Made by a program: the position numbers and the translations under genes. From Falsiroseomonas bella (lineage in GTDB: Bacteria; Pseudomonadota; Alphaproteobacteria; Acetobacterales; Acetobacteraceae): a stretch of DNA of 64,000 nt. Where the stretch lies: contig NZ_QGNA01000003.1 of assembly GCF_003173615.1 (NCBI RefSeq), positions 744,001 through 808,000 on the forward strand. The letters are read 5' to 3'. Of the stretch, positions 1-8,737 are shown piece after piece (the stretch's first letter is position 1; each line of letters begins with the position of its first letter). Under the pieces are notes generated by a model. That model was not told the DNA's origin, made no database searches, and saw only the letters and a program-made list of their open reading frames with translations.

Positions 1-152
1 ATGCGCTCGACATCCTGCGGCGTCGCCTGGTCGCCGGCGATCACGGCGGCCGGGTCGCCCGGCGCGATGTAGAGGAGGGAGAACACGAACAGCGCCACCA
101 CCGCCATGACGGGGATGGTCGCCAGCACGCGCCGGACGACGTAAGCGAACAT
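1..152 (-). CDS. DppB/OppB-type ABC transporter permease, N-terminal fragment
   Basis: Inner-membrane permease of a dipeptide/oligopeptide-type ABC importer. Only the first 50 residues lie in the window; the rest is cut off by the left edge. The protein begins MFAYVVRRVLATIPVMAVV and continues with a hydrophobic first membrane helix followed by the segment IAPGDPAAVIAG, which is the classic start of DppB/OppB permeases. The start codon at 152 is chosen because this family begins directly before the VRR-rich helix. It is the last visible gene of a minus-strand run that begins with five substrate-binding protein genes, so it probably serves one or several of them. A strong hairpin (174-201) separates it from the nearest binding protein gene. 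Confidence 0.85.
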   Translation of the reverse strand, partial: MFAYVVRRVLATIPVMAVVALFVFSLLYIAPGDPAAVIAGDQATPQDVER

Positions 153-173
153 CTAGATCCTGCCTGCCATGCG

Positions 174-201
174 GCCGGCCGGGCATTGCTGCCCGGCCGG
201 C
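174..201 (-). promoter_or_regulatory. Intergenic stem-loop between binding protein and permease genes
   Basis: GCCGGCCGGGCA at 174-185 pairs perfectly with TGCCCGGCCGGC at 190-201, giving a 12-bp stem with a 4-base loop. It lies 8 bases after the binding protein stop and 21 bases before the permease start. No T-tract follows, so it is not a classical intrinsic terminator. In other periplasmic transport operons such hairpins protect the 3' end of the binding-protein mRNA and lower expression of the permease genes; that role here is inference. Confidence 0.65.
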
Positions 202-208
202 GCGCGAC

Positions 209-1807
209 TCACGACTTCGAAACGCCCCAGGCGAAGGGGATCGGGCCCTTGACGATGCCCGACACGTTGCGCCGCCACGCCTGGTAGCCCAGGAAGAAGC
301 CGGTCGGGCAATACACCACATTCTCCACCGCGGCGCGGTTCAGGCGGCCGATCGCCGCCCGCTCCTGCTCCAGCGTGGTCGCGGCGAGCCAGTTCGGCAC
401 CTCCGCCTCCACCGCCGGGACAGTCGGCCAGCCGAACCAAGCGCCGTCGCCATTGGCGCGCACCGCGTTGTAGAGCACGGGATTGATGGCGTCCGCGCCG
501 GCATGCCAGGTGTGGAACATGCCCCAGCCGCCCTGGCCGGGCGGGTTCTTCATCGCGCGGCGCTGGCCGACGGTGCCCCAGTCGGTCGCCACGTATTCCA
601 CGTTCATCCCGAGCCGCTTCAGCAGGTCGGCCGTCACGTCGCCCTGCGCCTTGGTGATCGGCTGGTCCTGCGCGACCAGGCAGACCACCGGCTCGCCGGC
701 ATAGCCGGATTCCCTCAGCATCTGGCGGCCGCGCTCCATGTTGGCGGCCTTCATCATCTCGCCGCCTTCCTCGGTGTACAGCGGCGTGCCCGGCGTGAAG
801 AAGCCGCCCATGACCTTCCACAGGTTCTGGTCGGAGCCGACCAGCGCGGTCATGTAGTCCTGCTGGCTCAGCGCCGTCATGACCGCCTGGCGCACCTTCA
901 CGTTGTTGAAGGGCGCATGCAGGTGGTTCATGCGGAAGCTGCCGATGTTGCCGAGCGGATCGGCGATGTCGACCGCGATGTTCCGGTTGCGTCGCAGCAC
1001 CGGCACGAGGTCGGTGATCGGGTTCTCCCACCAGTCGATCTCGCCGTTCTGCAGCGCCGCGGCCGCGGTGGCGGGATCGGGCATGATCACCCACTCCACC
1101 CGGTCCACCATCATGCGCTTGCCGCCGGCAAGCCAGCTCGCCGGCTCGTTGCGCGGCACGTACTGGTCGAAGCGCTGGAAGACCGCGCGCGCGCCCGGCA
1201 CCCATTCGTTGCGCACGAAGCGCATCGGGCCGGAGCCGACGTATTCGTTGATCTGCGTGAAGCTGTCGAAGCGCGAGGCGATGCGCTCCGGCATGATGAA
1301 GCACATCGGCGTCGCGTTCTTGCCCAGCGCCATCTTCATCTTGGTGAAGGGCGCGCTCAGCACCCAGCGGAAGGTGCGGTCGTCCACCGCGCTGAGCTCG
1401 ACATTGATGGCGCGCAGCAGCTGGCCCATCGGGTCGCGCGGCATCCAGCGGTTGATCGAGGCGACCACGTCGCGCGCGCGCACCGGCTCGCCGTCATGGA
1501 AGCGCAGGCCCTCGCGCAGCTTGAAGGTCCAGGTCTTGCCGTCGGCGCTGACCTCCTCGCCCTCCACCATCTGGCGCTGCGGCTCCAGCTTCTCGTCGAA
1601 GCCGTAGAGCGTGTCCCACACCAGGACGGAGGCGTTGCGGACGACGTATTGCGTGCCCCAGATCGGGTCGAAATTGGCCAGGTTGGCCTGCGGCACGAAG
1701 CGCAGCGTGCGGTTGGCCGCCTGGCTGTAGGCCGGCGCGGAAAGCCCGCCCGCAGCCGCGACGGATCCGGCGGCTACGCCGGCCTTGAGAAACGACCTGC
1801 GATCCAT
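209..1807 (-). CDS. ABC transporter substrate-binding protein, family 5 (paralogue 1)
   Basis: Periplasmic solute-binding protein of the DppA/OppA/NikA family (SBP_bac_5), 532 residues, a usual length for the family. The N-terminus MDRRSFLKAGVAAGSVAAAG is a Tat signal (RRSFLK) with a long alanine/glycine-rich core. The mature part shows the family blocks FVPQANLANFDPIWGTQY, then WDTLYGFD, and LREGLRFHDGEPVRARD, where the domain I core of these proteins begins. GGGAGAG stands 7 bases before the ATG at 1807. It is the last of five tandem paralogues and the one adjacent to the permease, so it may be the binding protein originally coupled to it. The ligand cannot be told from sequence; di- or oligopeptides are only the family default. 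Confidence 0.93.
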   Translation of the reverse strand: MDRRSFLKAGVAAGSVAAAGGLSAPAYSQAANRTLRFVPQANLANFDPIWGTQYVVRNASVLVWDTLYGFDEKLEPQRQMVEGEEVSADGKTWTFKLREGLRFHDGEPVRARDVVASINRWMPRDPMGQLLRAINVELSAVDDRTFRWVLSAPFTKMKMALGKNATPMCFIMPERIASRFDSFTQINEYVGSGPMRFVRNEWVPGARAVFQRFDQYVPRNEPASWLAGGKRMMVDRVEWVIMPDPATAAAALQNGEIDWWENPITDLVPVLRRNRNIAVDIADPLGNIGSFRMNHLHAPFNNVKVRQAVMTALSQQDYMTALVGSDQNLWKVMGGFFTPGTPLYTEEGGEMMKAANMERGRQMLRESGYAGEPVVCLVAQDQPITKAQGDVTADLLKRLGMNVEYVATDWGTVGQRRAMKNPPGQGGWGMFHTWHAGADAINPVLYNAVRANGDGAWFGWPTVPAVEAEVPNWLAATTLEQERAAIGRLNRAAVENVVYCPTGFFLGYQAWRRNVSGIVKGPIPFAWGVSKS

Positions 1808-1829
1808 TCAGAGACTCTCCCACGTGCTC

Positions 1830-1885
1830 TTGCCCGGCTGCCGGGCAAACTGCCTCATTCCTGGGCGGGGCGCCAGCACCCCGCC
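1830..1885 (-). promoter_or_regulatory. Two adjacent intergenic hairpins
   Basis: TTGCCCGG (1830-1837) and CCGGGCAA (1841-1848) form a perfect 8-bp stem with a 3-base loop. GGCGGGG (1864-1870) and CCCCGCC (1879-1885) form a perfect 7-bp stem. Both sit in the 175-base gap between paralogues 2 and 1. Neither is followed by a U-run on the transcribed minus strand, so mRNA stabilisation or processing is more likely than termination. Confidence 0.5.
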
Positions 1886-1982
1886 ACCAAGAACCGCCGT
1901 ATCCGTCACGGCCACCTCGTCACTCAGCACACGGCATGCCACGAACCGTGAGGGCGGCCGCCCGCTGTCTCAGCGCCCCCTG

Positions 1983-3572
1983 TCAGGCCCGGCGCACGCC
2001 CCAGAACAGCGCGGGGCCGCCCTTCACCACGCCGGTGATGCTGCGGCGATACGCCATCGAGGGCAGCACCTGGCCGAGGGGGATGAAGGGCACTTCCTGC
2101 CACACGACCCGCTGCATCTCCGCCGCGATGCGCTTCTCGGCATCGAGGTCGGGTGCCTCGAACCACGCTTCGCGCAGTTCCTCGAGGCGCGGGATGGTCG
2201 GCCAGCCCGCCCAGGCCTGCGCGCCATGGCCGCGGATCGGCTGGTGGCTGCCGGGCACCGAGACGTCGAGGCCTTCCCAGGTGGTGCAGAACACGCTCCA
2301 GCCGCCCTGGTCCACCGGGCCACGGTTGTTGCGGCGCTGGATATGCGTGCCCCAGTCCATCGCCTGCAGGTCCACGTTGAAGCCGACGCGGCGCAGCAGG
2401 TCGGCCGCCACTTCCGCCAGGCTCTGCAGCACCGGCAGGTCGGTGGCCGAGAGCATCACCACGCGCTCGTTGCGGTAGCCGGATTCGCGCAGCGCGCGGC
2501 GCGCCGCCTCGACGTCGCGCGGCCCGGAGAGAACCTCGAGCCCCGCATCGTTGGCCAGCGGCGTGCCCGGCGTGAAGGCGCCGGCCGGCACGCGGAACAG
2601 CGAGGGATCGGTGCCCATCGCGGCGTTCATGAAGGCCTGCTGGTCCACGGCGGGCAGCAGCGCGCGGCGCACCGCCACATTGTCGAAGGGCGGATTGAGG
2701 AAGTTGAAGCGCAGCACGCCGAGGTTGCCCGCCGTGTTGATCAGGTCCACCACGATGTCGCGGTTGCGCCGCAGCAGCGGTAGCAGGTCCGCATGCGGCG
2801 TCTCCCACCAGTCGGCCTCGTTGTTCTGCAGCGCGGCCGAGGCGGTGGAGGGATCGGGCATCACCCGCCATTCCACGCGATCGAAATGCACCTGCTTGCC
2901 GCCGGCGAGGAAATCCGCCGCCTCCTGCCGCGGCTGGTAGCCGTCGAAGCGCTCATAGACCGCAAGATCGCCGGGGCGGAACAGGTCGCGGCGGAAGCGG
3001 AAGGGGCCGGAGCCGGTGCTGTCCGTGAGCTGCGTGAAGGGATCGGTCGCGGCGATGCGCGCCGGCATGATCGCGCACATGTTCGCCGAGGGCTTGCCGA
3101 AGGCGAAGGCGAGGCCCGGCCATGGCTTCTTCAGCCGCATCTCGAAGCGGCGGTCATCGAGCGCGCGGATCTCGTCGAGCAGCGCGTCCAGCCGCTGGCC
3201 GAGCACGTCGCGCTTCGCCCAGCGGCGGATGGAGGCGACGCAGTCCTCGGCCCGCACCGGCTCGCCGTCATGGAAGCGCAGCCCCTCGCGCAGCGTGACG
3301 GTCCAGCGCTTGCCGTCGTCGGTGATCTCATGGCCCGCGGCCATCTGCGGCCGCGGCCGGAAATCGCTGCCGAGGCCGTAGAGCGTGTCGTAGACCATCA
3401 GCCCGTGGTTGCGCACGACGACGGCCGTGGACCAGATCGGATCGAGGCTGGCCAGGTTGGCCTGCGGCACGAAGCGCAGCGTGCGCGCCTGCGCTCCCTG
3501 CGCCCCCACCACGCGCGGCGCGGCGACCAGCCCGGCCGCGGCGCCCAGGAATGCACGACGTTCGATCATCAT
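1983..3572 (-). CDS. ABC transporter substrate-binding protein, family 5 (paralogue 2)
   Basis: Second member of the array, 529 residues, same SBP_bac_5 architecture. Tat signal MMIERRAFLGAAAGLVAAPR ends near the GAQ-AQA segment; the mature part starts with TLRFVPQANLASLDPIWST. The motif LREGLRFHDGEPVRAEDCV is nearly identical to the other copies, whereas the ligand-contacting central region differs clearly, which suggests a different ligand rather than a recent duplicate. Two in-frame ATGs (3572 and 3569) follow a GGGGG stretch; either could be used, the second having the better spacing. The gap to the upstream paralogue is only 15 bases, so these two are almost certainly co-transcribed. Ligand unknown. 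Confidence 0.92.
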   Translation of the reverse strand: MMIERRAFLGAAAGLVAAPRVVGAQGAQARTLRFVPQANLASLDPIWSTAVVVRNHGLMVYDTLYGLGSDFRPRPQMAAGHEITDDGKRWTVTLREGLRFHDGEPVRAEDCVASIRRWAKRDVLGQRLDALLDEIRALDDRRFEMRLKKPWPGLAFAFGKPSANMCAIMPARIAATDPFTQLTDSTGSGPFRFRRDLFRPGDLAVYERFDGYQPRQEAADFLAGGKQVHFDRVEWRVMPDPSTASAALQNNEADWWETPHADLLPLLRRNRDIVVDLINTAGNLGVLRFNFLNPPFDNVAVRRALLPAVDQQAFMNAAMGTDPSLFRVPAGAFTPGTPLANDAGLEVLSGPRDVEAARRALRESGYRNERVVMLSATDLPVLQSLAEVAADLLRRVGFNVDLQAMDWGTHIQRRNNRGPVDQGGWSVFCTTWEGLDVSVPGSHQPIRGHGAQAWAGWPTIPRLEELREAWFEAPDLDAEKRIAAEMQRVVWQEVPFIPLGQVLPSMAYRRSITGVVKGGPALFWGVRRA

Positions 3573-3587
3573 CAGCCCCCTTCCCGC

Positions 3588-5180
3588 TCAGCCGCGGCGG
3601 ATGCCCCAGAACAGCGCAAGGCCCGCGACACGCCCGCTGAGATCGTTGCGCAGCGCCGTGTTCGACATGTAGGCGCCGACCGGAACATACGGCAGCTCGT
3701 CCATCGCCACCTCCTGGATCTCGCGCGCGATGCGCTGCTCCGTCGCGAGGTCCGGCGCCTCGAACCAGGCGTCGCGCAGTTCCTCCAGGCGCGGCGCGGT
3801 CGGCCAGCCGAACCACGCGCCCGTGCCGTTGCCGCGCAGCGGGAAATGCGCCGCCGGATTGGCGAAGTCGAAGGAGGAGAAGGCCGTGAACAGCATGCTC
3901 CAGCCGCCCCGCTCCACCGGCTCGCGCGAGGTGCGGCGCTGCACCGTCGTGCCCCAGTCGGTCAGCACGATGTCGGCGTTGTAGCCGAGCCGCCGCACCA
4001 GGTCCGCGCCCACCTGCGTCATCGCCGAAGGCGCCAGGATGTCCGTCGGGCCGATCAGGCGCATCGGCTGGTTCGTGTAGCCGGCCGCGCGCATCAGCTC
4101 CTTCGCCCGCTCGATGCTGCGCGGGCCGGTCAGCGGCGCAAGGGCGGCATCGTTCGCCAGCGGCGTGCCGGGCGTGAAGACACCGACGCCGGTGCGGTAG
4201 TCGCGCGGATTGGTCCCGACCACCGCCGACATGAAGTCCTCCTGGCTGATGGCCGGCAGGATGGACTGGCGCATCGCCTTGCTGTCGAAGGGCGGATGCA
4301 GGTGGTTGAAGCGCAGGATGCCGATCAGCGGCAGCGGATCGATCGTCTCGACGCGGATGTTGCGGTTGCGGCCGAACAGCTGCTGGATCTCCGGCGGCGG
4401 CTGCTCGTACCAGTCGATCTCGCCGGTCTGCAGCGCGGCCGCGGCCGTCGCCGCGTCCACGATGATGTGCCACTCGACTCGGTCGAAATGCGCGACCTTC
4501 GGTCCGGCGGTGAGGCTCGGCGTGCCGCTCGAAACCGGCACATAGGCCTCGTTCTTCGTGTACACGACCATGCTGCCGGAGTTGTACTCGTCGGCCTTGA
4601 AGCGGAACGGCCCGCTGCCGATCGCCTCCCGCACCTGCTGGAAGGGATCGGTGTTCGCCAGACGCTCCGGCATGATGAAGGCCGGGCTGTTGGAGACCTG
4701 GCCGAGGCCCGCGAACAGCGCCGGGAAGGGCCGCTTCAGGCGGAAGCGCAGGCGCTTGTCGTCCACCACCTCCACCGCGTCGGTGACGCTCGCGATCTTC
4801 TGACCGAAGGGGTTGCGGCGCATCCAGCGCTGCACGCTCGGCACCACGTCCTGCGCGCGCACCGGCTCGCCGTCGTGGAAGCGCAGGCCGTCGCGCAGCG
4901 TGATGGTCACGCTGCGCCCGCCATCCTCCACCACATGCCCCGCAGCCATCTGCGGCTGAGGGCGGAACTCCGCATCCAGGCCGTACAGCGTGTCGTAGAT
5001 CATGTGGCCGTGGTTGCGGGTGATGTTCGCCGTGGTCCAGATCGGGTCCAGGCTGGTGAGGTTGGCCTGCGGCACCATCCGCAGCGTGCGCGCGCGCGGC
5101 GTCTGCGCGACGGCGGCGCGCTGCAGACCGGTGGCGGCGCCCGCGGCCAGGCCGGCCTTCATCAGGTCCCTGCGCAGCAT
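3588..5180 (-). CDS. ABC transporter substrate-binding protein, family 5 (paralogue 3)
   Basis: Third paralogue, 530 residues. Tat-type start MLRRDLMKAGLAAGAATG, then RTLRMVPQANLTSLDPIWTT and the shared block LRDGLRFHDGEPVRAQDVV. A GGGAG motif lies 8 bases before the ATG at 5180. It differs from its neighbours in having EQPPPEIQQL where the other copies have WWE followed by a short D/T-rich stretch, a region near the binding cleft in this family, so ligand preference is probably different. It is transcribed with paralogue 2 (15-base spacing). No permease or ATPase lies between the copies, so all five would have to share the translocator that begins at the left edge or use one elsewhere. Confidence 0.92.
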   Translation of the reverse strand: MLRRDLMKAGLAAGAATGLQRAAVAQTPRARTLRMVPQANLTSLDPIWTTANITRNHGHMIYDTLYGLDAEFRPQPQMAAGHVVEDGGRSVTITLRDGLRFHDGEPVRAQDVVPSVQRWMRRNPFGQKIASVTDAVEVVDDKRLRFRLKRPFPALFAGLGQVSNSPAFIMPERLANTDPFQQVREAIGSGPFRFKADEYNSGSMVVYTKNEAYVPVSSGTPSLTAGPKVAHFDRVEWHIIVDAATAAAALQTGEIDWYEQPPPEIQQLFGRNRNIRVETIDPLPLIGILRFNHLHPPFDSKAMRQSILPAISQEDFMSAVVGTNPRDYRTGVGVFTPGTPLANDAALAPLTGPRSIERAKELMRAAGYTNQPMRLIGPTDILAPSAMTQVGADLVRRLGYNADIVLTDWGTTVQRRTSREPVERGGWSMLFTAFSSFDFANPAAHFPLRGNGTGAWFGWPTAPRLEELRDAWFEAPDLATEQRIAREIQEVAMDELPYVPVGAYMSNTALRNDLSGRVAGLALFWGIRRG

Positions 5181-5252
5181 GGTCGTTCTCCCGTGGTGAA
5201 TGCCCGTCCGGCGGGATCAGAACAGGGGAGCGCCGGGCGTGCAAGACGCGAA

Positions 5253-5278
5253 GGGCGCCGCGGTCCCCCGCGACGCCC
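5253..5278 (-). promoter_or_regulatory. Intergenic hairpin between paralogues 4 and 3
   Basis: GGGCG then CGCGG (5253-5263, one C between) pairs with CCGCG then CGCCC (5268-5278, one A between), giving 5+5 bp around a single C/A mismatch and a TCCC loop. It lies in the 123-base gap between two binding protein genes, like the hairpins at 174-201, 1830-1885 and 6971-7007. There is no U-tract. Confidence 0.45.
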
Positions 5279-5303
5279 CCTCGTTCCGGCAGGGCGACGG
5301 CCC

Positions 5304-6908
5304 TCAGCCGCTGCGCTGCACGTTCCAGAACAGCGGCAGGCCCTTGAGCACGCCGGTCAGGTTGCGGCGATAGGCCGTCGCCTGGAAATACTGGCCGAGC
5401 GGCAGATAGGGCACTTCCTGGAAGGCGACCTGCTGGATGTCGCGGCAGATGCGCTGCTGCGCGGCGAGGTCGGGCGCGTCGAACCAGGCCTGGCGCAGTT
5501 CCTCGATGCGCGGGATGGTTGGCCAGCCGAACCATGCCGCGTCGCCATGCCCGCGCAGGCTCTGGTGGACGCCCGGGTTGAACATGTCGAGCCCCGCCCA
5601 GAAGGTGCAGAACATGCTCCACCCGCCACGCGAAGGCGGCTCCTTGCTCGCGCGGCGCTGCACCACGGTGCCCCAGTCGGTGTTGACGAACTCGACATTC
5701 ATGCCCGCCTTGGTGAGCATGTCGTTCGACACCAGCGCCAGCGCGTTCAGGCTCGGGAAGTCGGAGGCCGCCATCAGCACCACGCGCTCGCCGTTGTAGC
5801 CGGCGGCGGCAAGGTCGCGCTTCACCTTCTCCATGTCGCGCGGCGAGGTCAGCGCATCGAGACCAACATCGGAGGCGAAGGGCGTGCCGGGCGGGAAGAA
5901 GCCGACGCCCTCGCGCCACAGGCTGCGGTCCGTGCCGATCACCGCCGTCATGAAGTCCGCCTGGTTCACCGCGCCGAGCAGCGCGCGGCGCACCGCCGGC
6001 TTGTCGAAGGGCGGATGCAGGTGGTTGAAGCGCGCGATCGCCATCAGCCCCGTGGGGTCGGGGATTTCCAGCGTGACGTTGCGGTTGCGCCGCAGCACGG
6101 GCTGCAGGTCGCCGGTCGGCTGCTCCCACCAGTCCATCTCGCCGTTCTGCAGCGCGGCGGAGGCGGTGGCGGGATCGGGCGTGACATGCCACTCGACGCG
6201 GTCGAAATGCACGCGCTTCGGCCCCGCCGTCCAGGACGGCGTGCCCTCGGCGCGCGGCACGTACTCCGCGAAGCGGGTATAGACCACGCGCGCGCCCGGC
6301 ACGCGCTCGTTCGCCGCGAAGCGGAAGGGGCCGGAGCCGATCAGGTCGCCGGTCAGCGGCCGGTTCGGGTCCTGGCTCGCCAGCCGTTCCGGCATGATTA
6401 AGCAGACCGGGCTCGAAGGCTTGCCGAGCGCGTCGAACATCAGCGGGAAGGCGCGCTTCAGGCGGAAGACGATGGTGCGATCGTCCGGCGCCGAGAGTTC
6501 GTCCGTCACCGACATCATCACCTGGCCGAGCGCGTCGCGCGCCGCCCAGCGACGGATCGAGGCGATGGCGTCCTTCGCCCGCACCGGCTCGCCGTCATGG
6601 AACTTCAGCCCCTCGCGCAGGCGCATCGTCACGCGCTTGCCGTCATCCTCGACGGTGTGGCCCTCCACCATCTGCGGCTGCGGCTTGTAGTCCGCGTCGA
6701 GGCCATACAGCGTGTCCCACACCATGTAGCCGTGGTTGCGGGTGACATAGGCGGTGGTGAGGATCGGGTCGGTCACCGCGAGATCCGCCTGCGGGATGAA
6801 CTTCAGCACCCGCGGCGCGCCCGAGGCGCCCTGGCCGAGCGCGGGCGCGCCCAGGGCGCCGGCGCCGAGCGCGGCCCCCGCCCCGGTGAGAAGGTGGCGT
6901 CGCAGCAT
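5304..6908 (-). CDS. ABC transporter substrate-binding protein, family 5 (paralogue 4)
   Basis: Fourth paralogue, 534 residues from the chosen start. An in-frame open frame extends 63 bases further upstream, but the ATG at 6908 is preferred: it has GGGAGG about 9 bases upstream and gives the Tat-type signal MLRRHLLTGAGAALGAGALG that matches the other copies. The mature part begins RVLKFIPQADLAVTDPILTT and carries LREGLKFHDGEPVRAKDAI and WWEQPTGDLQPVLRRNRN. Placed in the same minus-strand series; separated from paralogue 5 by 157 bases containing a long hairpin. Ligand unknown. Confidence 0.92.
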   Translation of the reverse strand: MLRRHLLTGAGAALGAGALGAPALGQGASGAPRVLKFIPQADLAVTDPILTTAYVTRNHGYMVWDTLYGLDADYKPQPQMVEGHTVEDDGKRVTMRLREGLKFHDGEPVRAKDAIASIRRWAARDALGQVMMSVTDELSAPDDRTIVFRLKRAFPLMFDALGKPSSPVCLIMPERLASQDPNRPLTGDLIGSGPFRFAANERVPGARVVYTRFAEYVPRAEGTPSWTAGPKRVHFDRVEWHVTPDPATASAALQNGEMDWWEQPTGDLQPVLRRNRNVTLEIPDPTGLMAIARFNHLHPPFDKPAVRRALLGAVNQADFMTAVIGTDRSLWREGVGFFPPGTPFASDVGLDALTSPRDMEKVKRDLAAAGYNGERVVLMAASDFPSLNALALVSNDMLTKAGMNVEFVNTDWGTVVQRRASKEPPSRGGWSMFCTFWAGLDMFNPGVHQSLRGHGDAAWFGWPTIPRIEELRQAWFDAPDLAAQQRICRDIQQVAFQEVPYLPLGQYFQATAYRRNLTGVLKGLPLFWNVQRSG

Positions 6909-6970
6909 CGAATTGGGCCTCCCTTGCGGCCGGCGCGGGGAACCCGCGACGGGCCGGTCCATCAACCGCA

Positions 6971-7007
6971 AGCCGCCGCCCCGCGCAAGAGCCGCGGGGC
7001 GACGGCT
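6971..7007 (-). promoter_or_regulatory. Long intergenic hairpin between paralogues 5 and 4
   Basis: AGCCG and CGCCCCGCG (6971-6985, one C between) pair with CGCGGGGCG and CGGCT (6993-7007, one A between): 14 base pairs around one mismatch, with a 7-base loop. It is the second strongest of the array's hairpins. No U-tract follows on the minus strand. Likely a transcript-stabilising or attenuating element; function is inferred. Confidence 0.55.
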
Positions 7008-7065
7008 GCGCTTACGCGATCACGCGCGCAGCGGCCTTTCCCTCACGCGCGTCGCCACCTTCCCC

Positions 7066-8679
7066 TCACGTGCGCCGTACGTTCCAGAACAGCGGCGGCT
7101 GTCCCTTCAGCATGCCCGTCAGATTCCGCCGGTAGGCCGTCGGCTGGTAGTACATGCCGGTGGGAACGTAGGGCACCTCCTCGAAGGCGATGCGCTGCAT
7201 CTCGGTCGTCGCGGCCTTGGCCGCGGCCTCGTCCGGCGCGTCGAACCACGCGTTGCGCTGCTGCTCGATCGCCGGGATGGTCGGCCAGCCCGGCCAGGCG
7301 TTCTCGCCATGGCCGCGGATCGAGGCGTGGCTCGCCGGGTTCCAGTGGTCCACGCCCGACCAGAAGGTGAAGAAGCCGGACCAGCCGCCCTGGTCGAGCG
7401 GGTTGCGACTGGCGCGTCGCGCAACGACCGATCCCCAGTCGGTGCTGACCAGGTCCACGTTGAAGCCCATGCGGCGGAACAGGTCGGCGCCCACCAGCGT
7501 CGCCGCGTTGATCGAGGCGAGGTCGGTGGCGTTCAGCAGCACCAGCCGCGCCCCCATCGCACCCGCCGCCTGCAACTCCGACCGCGCCGCATCCACGCTC
7601 TTCTTCAGCCGGTCGAGCCCGACGGTGGAGGCCGAGGGGCTTTCCGGCGCGAAATAGCCGATGCCCTCGCGCCGAAGGTCCGCCCGGCCCTGCACGCCCG
7701 TCTCGCCGATCACCGCGGTCATGAAATCGATCTGGTTGATCGCGGTCAGCACGGCGCGGCGCACCGCGGGGTTGTTGAAGGGCGCGGTCAGGTGGTTGGG
7801 GCGGAAGATGCCGATCAGGCCGGAATTGTTGATGATGTCCACGGTGATGTTGCGCGCATTCGCGCCGCGCAGGAACAGCGGAAACAGATCCGCCGTCGGC
7901 TGCTCCCACCAGTCGATCTCGCCCGACTGCAGCGCGGCGGATGCGGTGGAGGCATCGGGGATGATGTGCCACTCGACGCGGTCGAAATGCGCGACCTTCG
8001 GCCCCGCCGTCATGCTCGGCGTGCCGGAGGGAACCGGCACGTAGTCCGGGTTCTTCACATACGCGAGGCGCGAGCCCGGCACCCACTCGTTCTGCACGAA
8101 GCGATAGGGGCCGCTGCCGACCGCTTCGGTGATGTTCTGGAAGGGGTCCACAGTCGCCAGCCGCTCCGGCATCACGAACAGGCAGCTCGTCGTGACCTTG
8201 GAGAAGGCCTCGATCATCTTCGGGAAGGGCCGGTTCAGCCGGATGACGAAGACGCGGTCGCTCTCCTCCGTCATGTCGGCCACGCGCGCCATCAGCTCCT
8301 GCCCGAAGGCGTCGCGTCGGCCCCAGCGGCGGATGGAGGCGATGCAGTCGCGCCCGCGCACCGGCGAGCCGTCGTGGAACTTCAGCCCCTCGCGCAGGGT
8401 GAAGCGCCAGAGCAGCCCGCCATTCTCCACCACATGGCCCTGCACCATCTGCGGCACCGGCTCGAAGCGCTCGTTCATGCCGTAGAGCTGGTCGAAGACC
8501 AGGAAGGCATGGTCGCGCGCCACGAAGGCGGTGTTGGTGAAGGGGTCGATGTTGCCCGGATTGGCGTGCGGCACGTATTTCAGCGTGCGCGCGGCCGCGG
8601 GCTGGGCGATGGCGAAGCGCGGCAGGGCCGCGGCGGCGGCAGCGCCGGCGGCACCGGCGAGCAGGTCGCGACGAAGCAT
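7066..8679 (-). CDS. ABC transporter substrate-binding protein, family 5 (paralogue 5)
   Basis: Fifth and promoter-proximal paralogue, 537 residues from the ATG at 8679. The frame is open for 174 more bases upstream, but that extension is low-complexity, while MLRRDLLAGAAGAAAAAALP is a Tat-type signal like those of the other copies and has GGAG about 13 bases upstream. Family blocks: LKYVPHANPGNIDPFTNT, LREGLKFHDGSPVRGRDCI, and WWEQPTADLFPLFLRG. It is the most divergent copy at the N-terminal block (HANPGNIDPF rather than QANLxxxDPI). The upstream gene, a methyltransferase, is only 58 bases away on the same strand, so the array may be read from a promoter further upstream. Confidence 0.92.
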   Translation of the reverse strand: MLRRDLLAGAAGAAAAAALPRFAIAQPAAARTLKYVPHANPGNIDPFTNTAFVARDHAFLVFDQLYGMNERFEPVPQMVQGHVVENGGLLWRFTLREGLKFHDGSPVRGRDCIASIRRWGRRDAFGQELMARVADMTEESDRVFVIRLNRPFPKMIEAFSKVTTSCLFVMPERLATVDPFQNITEAVGSGPYRFVQNEWVPGSRLAYVKNPDYVPVPSGTPSMTAGPKVAHFDRVEWHIIPDASTASAALQSGEIDWWEQPTADLFPLFLRGANARNITVDIINNSGLIGIFRPNHLTAPFNNPAVRRAVLTAINQIDFMTAVIGETGVQGRADLRREGIGYFAPESPSASTVGLDRLKKSVDAARSELQAAGAMGARLVLLNATDLASINAATLVGADLFRRMGFNVDLVSTDWGSVVARRASRNPLDQGGWSGFFTFWSGVDHWNPASHASIRGHGENAWPGWPTIPAIEQQRNAWFDAPDEAAAKAATTEMQRIAFEEVPYVPTGMYYQPTAYRRNLTGMLKGQPPLFWNVRRT

Positions 8680-8737
8680 TTTTTGGTCGTCTCCAGGATG
8701 AAGCCGCGCCGAGGCTAGCGGGCGGCAGGCATGTCCC

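Noticed and set aside
3328-6192. A 954-codon alternative frame on the minus strand within paralogues 2-4
   Set aside because: Runs in a different frame through several genes and through their stop codons; no recognisable motifs.
2793-6401. A 1202-codon open frame on the plus strand, antisense to the binding-protein genes
   Set aside because: It is a GC-bias shadow: Arg/Ala/His-rich, no family motifs, and it covers three well-supported genes on the other strand.
209-8679. Assembly duplication as the cause of the five binding-protein genes
   Set aside because: The copies differ along their whole length, including signal peptides and intergenic regions, so they are real ancient paralogues.
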